64,000 bases of DNA from Hyphomicrobiaceae bacterium (lineage in GTDB: Bacteria > Pseudomonadota > Alphaproteobacteria > Rhizobiales > Hyphomicrobiaceae). How positions within the stretch are numbered: position 1 is the stretch's first letter; each line of letters opens with the position of its first letter. Below are positions 37,843 to 46,711 of this stretch, piece after piece. Below the pieces are notes generated by a model. It was not told the origin of the DNA. It saw only the letters and a list, made by a program, of their open reading frames with translations, and made no database searches. A program made the translations under genes and the position numbers. The stretch is taken from contig JALHOW010000002.1 of assembly GCA_022842785.1 (NCBI GenBank), positions 372,001 through 436,000 of the forward strand, written 5' to 3'.

Positions 37843-38817
37843 CTACTTGCGATAGGCCGAGACGACGGCCTTGCCCTCGTCCGATGCCTTCTTCAGCCAA
37901 TCGTCGGTGAGCTGGTCGCCGATCTTCTTCAGACCATCCTTCAGCTCCGCGCTTGGCGGCAGCACCTTCAGGCCGTTCTTGACCAGCTGCTCGTTGTACC
38001 AAGTGGCCTTTTCCGGCGCGAGCTTCCAACCACGATCCTCAGCTTCTTTGGCAAGCTTCAAGATCGCATCCTGCTGATCCTTCGGCAGGCCGTTGAATGC
38101 CGCCTTGTTGACGAAGGTAACGTTCTTAGGGATCCAGCCCTGCACGTCATAGAAGTGGCTCATGGTTTCCCAGGCCTTGCTGTCGTAGCCCGTAGAGCCC
38201 GACGTCATGAAGGCGTTCACCGTTCCGGTCGCAAGGGCCTGCGGCAGCTCCGCGGCCTGGACCGTGACGGGCTGGCCACCGACGAGTTCCGCGATACGCG
38301 TCGTACCGACGTTGTAGGCGCGGAACTTGAGACCCTTCATATCCGCGACGCTATTCAGATCCTTCTTGGCGTAGATGCCCTGCGGCCCCCACGGCACTGC
38401 GAACAGCAGCATGATGTTCTGGCTGTCCAGCTTCTTTGCAACGGCGGAGCGCTGCGCCTCCCAGAGCTTTCGCGCATCAGGATAGCTCGAGGCAAGGAAT
38501 GGGATCGTGTCGAGCCCGAAGATGTTGTCCTCGTTCTCATGGATCGAGATAAGAACCTCACCCATCTGCGCCTGACCGGTCGCAACCGCGCGCTTGATTT
38601 CCGGCGCCTTGAAGAGCGACGCACCCGGATGGACGGTGATTTCGAGCTTACCTCCAGTGGCCTTCTTCACCTCTTCGGCGAACCAGACAAGATTCTCCGT
38701 GTGATAGTTGGTCGGCGGATAGGCGGCGGGAAGGTTCCACTTCGTCTGGGCTGTCGCTGTCGTCGCCGTGGCGGCAACAACCGCAGCGGCAACTAGCATC
38801 CTTTTGAAATTCGTCAT
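37843..38817 (-). CDS. TRAP transporter substrate-binding protein (DctP family)
   Basis: TKWNLPAAYPPTNYHTENLVWFAEEVKKATGGKLEITVHPGASLFKAPEIKRAV; adjacent to DctM/DctQ genes. Confidence 0.9.
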   Translation of the reverse strand: MTNFKRMLVAAAVVAATATTATAQTKWNLPAAYPPTNYHTENLVWFAEEVKKATGGKLEITVHPGASLFKAPEIKRAVATGQAQMGEVLISIHENEDNIFGLDTIPFLASSYPDARKLWEAQRSAVAKKLDSQNIMLLFAVPWGPQGIYAKKDLNSVADMKGLKFRAYNVGTTRIAELVGGQPVTVQAAELPQALATGTVNAFMTSGSTGYDSKAWETMSHFYDVQGWIPKNVTFVNKAAFNGLPKDQQDAILKLAKEAEDRGWKLAPEKATWYNEQLVKNGLKVLPPSAELKDGLKKIGDQLTDDWLKKASDEGKAVVSAYRK

Positions 38818-38855
38818 CCATTCACTCCGTTTGGTTCTTCAGCGAGTGGGAGCTA

Positions 38856-40166
38856 TCAAACCGGGAACACCAATCTCGGCAAGAATAGCGCTATTTGCGG
38901 GAAGGCATAGATTATTGCCACTGCCACGATCAGCAACAAGAAGAAGGGAAGAGCCGCGTAAGCAACCGTCCAGCTATCTTTCCCGCTCATCGATTGCAGA
39001 ACGAACAGATTGAACCCGACCGGCGGCGACACCTGCGCCATCTCGACAACTAGAACGACGAAAATGCCGAACCATATGAGATCGAACCCAGCTTTCTGCA
39101 CCAATGGCAGCACGATCGCCATGGTCAGGACGATCATCGAGATCCCATCGAGGAACATGCCGAGCACAATGTAGAACAGGGTCAGACAAGTGATCAGCAT
39201 GCCGGGACTGAGGTTCATCCTGGCCACAGCTTCCGCGATCGCCGCCGGAATCTGCGTGTACGCCATCGCCGCTGACATGAATGCGGCACCGGCGAGAATG
39301 AGCATGATCATAGCGGTGGTTCGCGTCGCGCCCATCACGCTCGCCCAGAAGGACTGCGCCGTCAGAGAGCCCTGCAACCATGCAATAATCAGCGCACCTG
39401 CTACGCCCCAGGCGGCGCACTCTGTCGCCGTCGCAGTGCCAGATATGAGCGCGGCAAACACGAACAGAATGAGAAGAAGTGTCGGAAAGAGGTTAGCCGT
39501 CTCCTTGATCGCGCGTCGAAAACCCATCCACGGCTCGGCTGGTGGCTGCTTCGCAGGATTGAGAAGCGACGCAATCGCTATGTAGCCGCAGTAAAGGAGC
39601 ATCACCACGGCACCCGGCAGAAACCCCGCCAGGAACATCTGCAGAAGCGAGACCTCGGCCTGCACGGCATATACGATCATGATGATCGAAGGCGGAATGA
39701 GCAGTCCGAGCGTTCCTGAACCCGCGAGCGAGCCTATGGTGAGCTTTTCTTCATAGCCACGCTTGGTGAGCTCGGGCAGCGCGATCTTTCCGATCGTTGC
39801 GCACGTCGCCGCGGACGAACCGGAAACCATGCCAAAGATGCCGCACGCCAGAACATTGACGTGCAGGAGGCCGCCCGGAAGGCGCCCAACCCACGGTGAG
39901 AGCCCTCGAAAGAGCTCCTCCGAAAGCCGCGTGCGGAACAGGATCTCGCCCATCCAAACGAAAAGCGGGAGCGCGGCAAGCGTCCATGACGCACTCGCAC
40001 TCCAGATCGTCGTCGCCATGACAGCCGTCATCGGCACATTGGGGACGAAATACATCGCCGCAATGCCGCTGAGGATGAGTGCCAAACCCACCCACACGCC
40101 GAGCACCAATGCGAAGCCCAGAACGAAGAGCAGCACAAATGCGATTTGAACCAGTTCGAGCTGCAT
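38856..40166 (-). CDS. TRAP transporter large permease (DctM family)
   Basis: 436 aa, multiple TM; LRGLSPWVGRLPGGLLHVNVLACGIFGMVSGSSAATCATIGKIALPEL. Confidence 0.92.
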   Translation of the reverse strand: MQLELVQIAFVLLFVLGFALVLGVWVGLALILSGIAAMYFVPNVPMTAVMATTIWSASASWTLAALPLFVWMGEILFRTRLSEELFRGLSPWVGRLPGGLLHVNVLACGIFGMVSGSSAATCATIGKIALPELTKRGYEEKLTIGSLAGSGTLGLLIPPSIIMIVYAVQAEVSLLQMFLAGFLPGAVVMLLYCGYIAIASLLNPAKQPPAEPWMGFRRAIKETANLFPTLLLILFVFAALISGTATATECAAWGVAGALIIAWLQGSLTAQSFWASVMGATRTTAMIMLILAGAAFMSAAMAYTQIPAAIAEAVARMNLSPGMLITCLTLFYIVLGMFLDGISMIVLTMAIVLPLVQKAGFDLIWFGIFVVLVVEMAQVSPPVGFNLFVLQSMSGKDSWTVAYAALPFFLLLIVAVAIIYAFPQIALFLPRLVFPV

Positions 40167-40168
40167 CG

Positions 40169-40714
40169 TTATAGATTCCCCGACGCAGCGCGCTCGACGA
40201 TCTCTTCCTTTGTCGTCGGGGGCGGCTTCGAATAGCGGGGGTAACCACCGGTCGCTACGTTGTAGAACTCATCGAGCAAGGCGATCAGGAGTATGGACGA
40301 GCCGACAGAAAAGCCGAGCTGGGGAATCCAAAGCGGCACCGCGATCACGCCGCTCGATAGGTCGTTCAGGAGCCAGCTGTCATACGTCATCGTAACGGCG
40401 GCCCACGTCAGCGTCCCGACGATGGCTGCCCCGATTGTCAGCGCAACAAGCTCCATGACCCGCCGCGTCCCGCCCCGCAGCCGCTCAATGACCAGCCCCA
40501 TCCTTATGAGCTCAGATGACTTGAAGGTGTGGGCGAGCGCGAGGAAAGACATGGCGACGAGCGACCACGCTGTGAAGTCGTCGCCGGACTGCACATTGAC
40601 GCCGATCTGGCGGCCGAGCGACAGCGCCATCATCAGCAGGAAGATCGCGATGAGGAAAAGGCCGGCAAGATAGCCGGCGGCGAGGTAGAGACCGTCAAGG
40701 GTGCGCCGTAACAT
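40169..40714 (-). CDS. TRAP transporter small permease (DctQ family)
   Basis: Four TM segments, 181 aa, immediately upstream of the large permease. Confidence 0.85.
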   Translation of the reverse strand: MLRRTLDGLYLAAGYLAGLFLIAIFLLMMALSLGRQIGVNVQSGDDFTAWSLVAMSFLALAHTFKSSELIRMGLVIERLRGGTRRVMELVALTIGAAIVGTLTWAAVTMTYDSWLLNDLSSGVIAVPLWIPQLGFSVGSSILLIALLDEFYNVATGGYPRYSKPPPTTKEEIVERAASGNL

Positions 40715-41154
40715 CGCTCACCCCTTTACCGCGCCAGGGCGCGAAACCCCGGCACGCATGCATGCGCAATCTGTCAACGTCGAGCTCCCCGGTCCTTCGC
40801 ACTGCGGTCTGCAGGCTTATTGAAGGCCACGACGAATGTCGCGCTCAAATTGGCATCGGCCTGCCTAAGTGTCTATCAGTTTGAAAGTCGTATGCACGGC
40901 TGCCGATCGGCCACGAGCGCGCCGGCTTTGACACTGCTTGCCGCCCTCCGGATGCCCCTGCTAGCCATCAGTCGCGGCACTATTTCCCATCGTTGACGGA
41001 AAGTCGGCAATCAGATTCCCCGTTCTCCCGTGTTGCGAAACAAATGCGACCTACCCCGGAACAAAAGGAAAGATTTTCTATTCTTATTTATCTGCGGAGG
41101 TATGAATAGTTTATTTTTCTATTATGTTGCATCGCACGACCAACGGAGCGTGTG

Positions 41155-41553
41155 ATGCAGACAAGTGCCGCGGCCACCATCGAGCCGCTACTCGACGACG
41201 ACGAAGATAAGATTCTGAAAATCCACATTTACCTGGCCGACGGCAGCCATTTCCAGCGGGAGGCCATCGCCGGCCTGCGCCTTCTCGACCTGCTGCGCAT
41301 GTACGGCTTTCCCGTGAAGGCCGAGTGCGGCGGCGCCTGCGTCTGCGGCACCTGCCACATCAGCGTGCCGGAGCACTGGCAGCACGCGCTTTCCCCGCCC
41401 ACCGAGGAAGAGCTCGCCAAGCTCGACGACATCCCCACGGCGGACGAGAACTCACGTCTCGCCTGCCAGATCGAAACCACGGACGAGATGGACGGCTTCG
41501 AGTTCCAGATCCAGCCCGACAGTCTCGTGCAGACCTATTGGGTGGCGGGGTGA
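41155..41553 (+). CDS. 2Fe-2S ferredoxin (adrenodoxin/putidaredoxin-like)
   Basis: VKAECGGACVCGTCHISV cluster motif, distal Cys in ENSRLACQIETTDEMDG. Confidence 0.85.
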   Translation: MQTSAAATIEPLLDDDEDKILKIHIYLADGSHFQREAIAGLRLLDLLRMYGFPVKAECGGACVCGTCHISVPEHWQHALSPPTEEELAKLDDIPTADENSRLACQIETTDEMDGFEFQIQPDSLVQTYWVAG

Positions 41554-41557
41554 AGCT

Positions 41558-43000
41558 ATGGCGACATTTCCAATCTTTGTGGAGGTCGGCGCGGCCGCAC
41601 CTCTCGTCGTCGGCGGCGGCCATCTGGCTCTAAGCAAGGCGCGCCTGCTGCTGAAGCGGGCCGACCGTGTGACAGTTGCAGCCGCGGCACTTGTCGACGG
41701 CTTCCGGTCGCTGATTGACGAAGGGCGCATCGAGCGCATCGACCCGGCCGTTCTATGGGAAACACTCCCCGGACGGCCGCTCATGATCTCCGCGACGGAG
41801 GACGATGCCGAGGACGCACGCTGGTCGGAGCTGGCGCGATCGTTTGGTGTCCCCATCAACGTACCGGACCGGCCGCACCTCTCGACATTCGCACTCGGCG
41901 CCATCGTCGATCGCGGCATCGTGACAGTCGCGATCGGCACTGACGGCGCCGCGCCCGTCCTGGCGACGCGACTTCGCTCCGCCATCGAGCAGGAGCTGCA
42001 TCCGCGCCTGGGTCGCCTTGCCGATATCGCGCGCGAGTATCGCGATGATGTTGCTGCCGCGATCGCACCTGGTATTGGGCGGCGCACGTTCTGGGATCGC
42101 GTTTTCGGCGGCGAGGCCGCCACTGCCATACTCGATGGCGACGAGGCCGCCGGCCGCGCCACAATCGAGGCGCAGCTTTCCGGCGCGACCGCACAGGCAG
42201 CACCGGTCGGTCGCGTGATCCTCGTCGGTGCCGGCCCCGGCGATCCCGATCTTCTGGCGCTGAAAGCGGTGCGCGCGCTCAAGGCCGCCGACGTGATCGT
42301 GCATGACGGTCTCATGGGCGAGGGCGTGCTCGATCATGCGCGTCGCGAAGCCCAACTCATCTCGGTTGCGAAGGCCAAGGGTCGTCATTCGAAGACACAG
42401 GCGGAGATCAACGCCCTCATCGTCGCTCTCGCACGCGAGGGAAAGACGGTCGTGCGCCTCAAGGGCGGCGATCCCTCGATCTTCGGTCGCGGTGGCGAGG
42501 AAATCGACATGCTGCGCGCGTCGGACATTGCCGTCGAGGTGATCCCCGGCATCACGGCCGCTACGGCGGCTGCCGCATCACTTCAGATCCCGCTCACGCA
42601 CCGCGATCTCTCCCACTCGGTAACATTCATCTCCGGCCACGCAGCCGGCGACAGCACTCCCGAGTTCGATCAGATCGATCTTTCCGCACTTGCTCATCGA
42701 GGCTCGACACTCGCTGTCTACATGGGGCTTTCGACTTCTGGCGTGCTTGCGCGCACGTTGATCGACTGTGGTTGGTCGCCGGCCATACCGGTGATCGTCG
42801 CATCACGTATCTCGCAAGCTGGTGAGCGGCGGATCGCCACCACGCTCGATGTGCTTGCAGACCCCGCGACGACACTCGACCTGACCGGCCCCGCGCTGCT
42901 GATCATCGGCGAGGTTGCGGGCCTCGATGCTGCGGGCACCATCGAGCGCCTCGCACAACACACACCGATTTCCGAGCGCCGCGAGGGTGCACATGCCTAG
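41558..43000 (+). CDS. cysG: siroheme synthase (CysG)
   Basis: Precorrin-2 dehydrogenase N-terminus plus SUMT: VILVGAGPGDPDLLALKAVRAL, VVRLKGGDPSIFGRGGEE, VIPGITAATAAAASLQIPLTHRDLS. Confidence 0.92.
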   Translation: MATFPIFVEVGAAAPLVVGGGHLALSKARLLLKRADRVTVAAAALVDGFRSLIDEGRIERIDPAVLWETLPGRPLMISATEDDAEDARWSELARSFGVPINVPDRPHLSTFALGAIVDRGIVTVAIGTDGAAPVLATRLRSAIEQELHPRLGRLADIAREYRDDVAAAIAPGIGRRTFWDRVFGGEAATAILDGDEAAGRATIEAQLSGATAQAAPVGRVILVGAGPGDPDLLALKAVRALKAADVIVHDGLMGEGVLDHARREAQLISVAKAKGRHSKTQAEINALIVALAREGKTVVRLKGGDPSIFGRGGEEIDMLRASDIAVEVIPGITAATAAAASLQIPLTHRDLSHSVTFISGHAAGDSTPEFDQIDLSALAHRGSTLAVYMGLSTSGVLARTLIDCGWSPAIPVIVASRISQAGERRIATTLDVLADPATTLDLTGPALLIIGEVAGLDAAGTIERLAQHTPISERREGAHA

Positions 43001-43259
43001 TATCGTCACCGCCAACGTGCTGCGCACGGGCGCAATCGTATACCTCAAGGACGACGGCGCATGGGTCGAGGCGCTCACCGACGCCACGCCCGCTGAGGAC
43101 ACCGAAACACGCGCCGCACTCGAAAGGCTCGCACTTACTGCCGTCGAACGGAATGAAGTGACAGCCGTCTACGCATTCGACGTCACCATCGTCGATGGCC
43201 GTCCGGCTCCGCTCTCCGTGCGCGAGAGAATTCGCGCCGCCGGCGCACCGACAGTCTGA
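42993..43259 (+). CDS. DUF2849 family protein
   Basis: Small ORF between cysG and sulfite/nitrite reductase; TANVLRTGAIVYLKDDGAWVEAL. Confidence 0.7.
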   Translation: MPSIVTANVLRTGAIVYLKDDGAWVEALTDATPAEDTETRAALERLALTAVERNEVTAVYAFDVTIVDGRPAPLSVRERIRAAGAPTV

Positions 43260-43272
43260 AGGATATCTCTCG

Positions 43273-44973
43273 ATGTATCGCTATGACGAATTCGATCATG
43301 GTTTCGTCGCCGAGCGTGCGAAGCAGTTTCGCGGACAGGTGACGCGCCGCCTCGCAGGCGATCTGACGGAGGAGCAGTTCAAGCCCCTTCGGCTGCAGAA
43401 CGGCCTCTACCTGCAGCTTCATGCCTACATGCTGCGCATTGCGATCCCCTATGGCGTACTTTCGGCGCGCCAACTCCGGCGGCTCGCGCTGATCGCGCGC
43501 CGATGGGATCGCGGCTTCGGGCACTTCACGACCAGGCAGAACATCCAGTTCAACTGGACCAAGCTCGAGGACGCGCCGGACATCTTGGATGCACTAGCCG
43601 AAGTCGAGATGCACGCCATCCAGACGAGTGGAAATTGCATCCGCAATGTCACTGCGGATCCTTATGCCGGCGTGGCAATCGACGAGATCGAGGATCCGCG
43701 CGTGTGGGCCGAGGTTCTGCGCCAGTGGTCGACGATCCACCCTGAGTTCTCCTTCCTGCCGAGGAAGTTCAAGGTCGCGGTTACGGGCGCCGCCGAAGAT
43801 CGCGCGGCAATCCTCTTCCACGACATCGGACTCAAGATCGTGAAGGGGCCAGATGGAACGACTGGCTTCCGCGTGTATGTCGGCGGCGGGCAGGGGCGCA
43901 CGCCTTTGGTCGCGCAGGAAATCGCTCGCTTCGTGCCACGTGCCCGCCTGCTCTCGTATCTCGAGGCGATCATTCGCGTTTACAATCTGCACGGGCGCCG
44001 CGACAACATCTACAAGGCGCGCATCAAGATCCTCGTCAATGCGCTCGGCATCGATGAGTTCCGTCGGCAGGTCGAAGCCGAATGGGCGACACTCGATGCG
44101 CCATCGATCGATCTTCCAGAGGCCGAATTCGCGCGCATCTCTGCCTATTTCGCGCCGCGCAAACTGAAGCCGCGACCGCAGAAGGACGCAGGACACGAGG
44201 CGCGGCGCACAACGGATCCGGCGTTTGCACGATGGCTGCGCACGAACGTGCTCCCGCATCGCGTTCCCGGCTATGCGATCGTCAACATCTCATTCAAGGA
44301 GCCGGGTAAGGTTCCTGGCGATGCTACAGCGGAGCAGATGGAGGCCGTTGCAGCTCTCGCCGAGCAGCATGGTCACGACGAGATCCGTGTCAGCTATCAG
44401 CAGAACCTCGTCCTGCCGTCGGTTGCGACCACTGATCTCGCGCGCATTTACGATGCGCTGGTGGGGCAGCGCCTTGCCACGGCCAATACGGAGCTGATCA
44501 CAGACATCATAGCCTGCCCCGGCCTCGACTACTGCAACCTCGCAAATGCGCGTTCGATTCCGATAGCGCAAGAGATCGCTGAGCGCTTTGCCGATCCTGA
44601 GCGAGCCGAGGTGATCGGGCCGCTGCGCCTCAACATCTCCGGCTGCATCAACGCCTGCGGACACCACCACGCCGGTAACATCGGCATTCTCGGCGTCGAC
44701 AAGAAAGGCACCGAGCACTACCAGATCACGCTCGGCGGTAGCCCAAAGGATGACGCTGAGGTCGGCGACATTATTGGCCCGAGCTTCACGGCCGATGCCG
44801 TGCCGGATGCCATCGAGAAGATCGTGGATACGTATCTCGGCTTGCGACGCGACGCGACGGAGACGTTCGTCACCGCCTACCGGCGTGTCGGCAAAGCGCC
44901 ATTCCGCGAGGCACTGTATGGCCCTGAGGCGGCTCGGCGCGGCAGCAGCGGCAAGGAGGCGGCACATGTCTGA
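43273..44973 (+). CDS. nitrite/sulfite reductase hemoprotein (CysI-like)
   Basis: TRQNIQFNWTKLED, TSGNCIRNVTADPYAG, CPGLDYCNLA and NISGCINACGHHHAGNIGILG siroheme/4Fe-4S motifs. Confidence 0.92.
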   Translation: MYRYDEFDHGFVAERAKQFRGQVTRRLAGDLTEEQFKPLRLQNGLYLQLHAYMLRIAIPYGVLSARQLRRLALIARRWDRGFGHFTTRQNIQFNWTKLEDAPDILDALAEVEMHAIQTSGNCIRNVTADPYAGVAIDEIEDPRVWAEVLRQWSTIHPEFSFLPRKFKVAVTGAAEDRAAILFHDIGLKIVKGPDGTTGFRVYVGGGQGRTPLVAQEIARFVPRARLLSYLEAIIRVYNLHGRRDNIYKARIKILVNALGIDEFRRQVEAEWATLDAPSIDLPEAEFARISAYFAPRKLKPRPQKDAGHEARRTTDPAFARWLRTNVLPHRVPGYAIVNISFKEPGKVPGDATAEQMEAVAALAEQHGHDEIRVSYQQNLVLPSVATTDLARIYDALVGQRLATANTELITDIIACPGLDYCNLANARSIPIAQEIAERFADPERAEVIGPLRLNISGCINACGHHHAGNIGILGVDKKGTEHYQITLGGSPKDDAEVGDIIGPSFTADAVPDAIEKIVDTYLGLRRDATETFVTAYRRVGKAPFREALYGPEAARRGSSGKEAAHV

Positions 44974-45571
44974 GCCCGCCCCTCTCTTCAGCCCGCTCAA
45001 GCCCAAGACGACTGAGCCTCGCCTGTGGACTGGCGAGACGTTTATAGCGGATCCCTGGCGTGTGCTCGCCGATGACGCGCCCTTCCCGATTGGCGGCCAC
45101 GCGATCGTCTCGCTCCCACGCTGGCGGGAAGAGCAGGCAACTCTCGCGGCGCTCGGCGTCCCGATCGGCATCATCGTGCAGTCGTCCGAGACCATCGATG
45201 TCGAGACTGATGATCTCGCCCGCCTCTCGGTCGTTGCTCTGGTGTTCCCGAAGTTCACCGACGGCCGCGCCTATTCTGCGGCGAGGCGCTTGCGGGAAAA
45301 CGGCTATGCCGGCGAAATCCGCGCGACCGGTGATGTGCTGCTGGATCAACTCCCGCTCATGCTGCGCGCGGGATTCTCGACTTTCGAGATCACCAACGTA
45401 GCCACCATTCGCGCGCTCGACGCGGCACCACTACCAGCGGTATCGCGCGTGTACCAGGCGGGTGCCGAGGCCACCGATCACGGTTGGCGCTCACGTCGCG
45501 GGGCAAGATCTGGCGGCACAGCAATGACCGGAACGGCGCGATCGCCCTCACGACTATCGCGGGAGCTCTGA
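44966..45571 (+). CDS. DUF934 family protein (sulfite-reduction cluster)
   Basis: LVFPKFTDGRAYSAARRLRENGYAGEIRATGDVLLDQLPLMLRAGFSTFEI. Confidence 0.87.
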   Translation: MSEPAPLFSPLKPKTTEPRLWTGETFIADPWRVLADDAPFPIGGHAIVSLPRWREEQATLAALGVPIGIIVQSSETIDVETDDLARLSVVALVFPKFTDGRAYSAARRLRENGYAGEIRATGDVLLDQLPLMLRAGFSTFEITNVATIRALDAAPLPAVSRVYQAGAEATDHGWRSRRGARSGGTAMTGTARSPSRLSREL

Positions 45572-45572
45572 C

Positions 45573-46517
45573 ATGAACTTCCAGCAACTACGCATCATCC
45601 GTGAGACCGTGCGGCAGAACTTCAATCTGACCGAGGTCGCCGGCGCGCTCTACACATCACAGTCCGGCGTCAGCAAGCACATCCGCGATCTCGAGGGCGA
45701 GCTCGGCGTCGAGCTCTTCATTCGCCGCGGCAAGCGCCTCCTCGGCCTCACGGAGCCCGGCAAGGAGCTTGCCGTCATCGTCGACCGCATGCTCGTCGAT
45801 GCAGCCAATATCAAGAAGCTCAGCCAGCAGTACGCCGACCAGGACGAGGGCAAGCTGACCATCGCGACAACGCATACGCAGGCGCGCTACGCGCTAACCG
45901 GCGTCGTGCAGGAGTTCGTCAAGGCCTTCCCGAAGGTGCATCTCGCACTCCACCAGGGCAGCCCACCGGAAATCGCCGACATGCTGCTCAGCGGCCAGGC
46001 CGAGATCGGCATTGCGACTGAGACGCTCGCCATCACGCCGCAGCTCGCGGCCTTTCCCTACTACTCCTGGCATCATGGCGTCGTCGTTCCCAAGGGACAC
46101 GAACTCGAGCGCTCCGAGCCTCTTACACTCGAGGCCCTCGCCGAGCACCCCATCGTTACCTATCACGATGGCTTCACGGGCCGCGGTAACATCGATAAGG
46201 CCTTCCACGAAGCTCACCTGTCGCCGGATATCGTGATGTCGGCTATGGATACCGATGTCCTTAAGACCTATGTCGGTCTGGGGCTTGGTGTCGGCATCAT
46301 CGCGTCGGTAGCATTCGACGCAAAGCGCGATGCCCCTCTCCGCTTATTGCCTGCCGACCACCTCTTTCCGGCCAACACCACGTGGATCGCAGTGCGGCGG
46401 GGAAGCTATCTGCGCCGCTATGCGTATCGCTTCATCGAACTGTGTGCGCCGGCACTGACCGAGGTAACGGTTCGCAAGGGCTCGGTCCCGCCAGCCGAAG
46501 TCGTTAGCGCAAAGTAA
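45573..46517 (+). CDS. LysR-family regulator, CysB/Cbl-like
   Basis: MNFQQLRIIRETVRQNFNLTEVAGALYTSQSGVSKHIRDLEGELGVELFIRRGKRLLGLTEPG. Confidence 0.9.
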   Translation: MNFQQLRIIRETVRQNFNLTEVAGALYTSQSGVSKHIRDLEGELGVELFIRRGKRLLGLTEPGKELAVIVDRMLVDAANIKKLSQQYADQDEGKLTIATTHTQARYALTGVVQEFVKAFPKVHLALHQGSPPEIADMLLSGQAEIGIATETLAITPQLAAFPYYSWHHGVVVPKGHELERSEPLTLEALAEHPIVTYHDGFTGRGNIDKAFHEAHLSPDIVMSAMDTDVLKTYVGLGLGVGIIASVAFDAKRDAPLRLLPADHLFPANTTWIAVRRGSYLRRYAYRFIELCAPALTEVTVRKGSVPPAEVVSAK

Positions 46518-46663
46518 AGGAGCGCATCAGCCACGCGCGCTTGGCACGAAACAGGCCCTGCGGGCGGCGATGCGAGCCAGTTTCGCTGTCACAAAGGGTA
46601 AATAAGCGCTAGTTTTTATTCAATCTTAGCACCTCCCCCCATAGCCTCGCTCCCAAGCTGAAA

Positions 46664-46686
46664 GCACCCCCTGAGGGAGGGGGTGC
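46664..46686. repeat. GC-rich stem-loop in the leader of the MHYT-GGDEF-EAL gene
   Basis: GCACCCCCT-GAGGG-AGGGGGTGC. Confidence 0.8.
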
Positions 46687-46711
46687 GCTCGTTCGCGTTG
46701 GGGCCGTCGGT

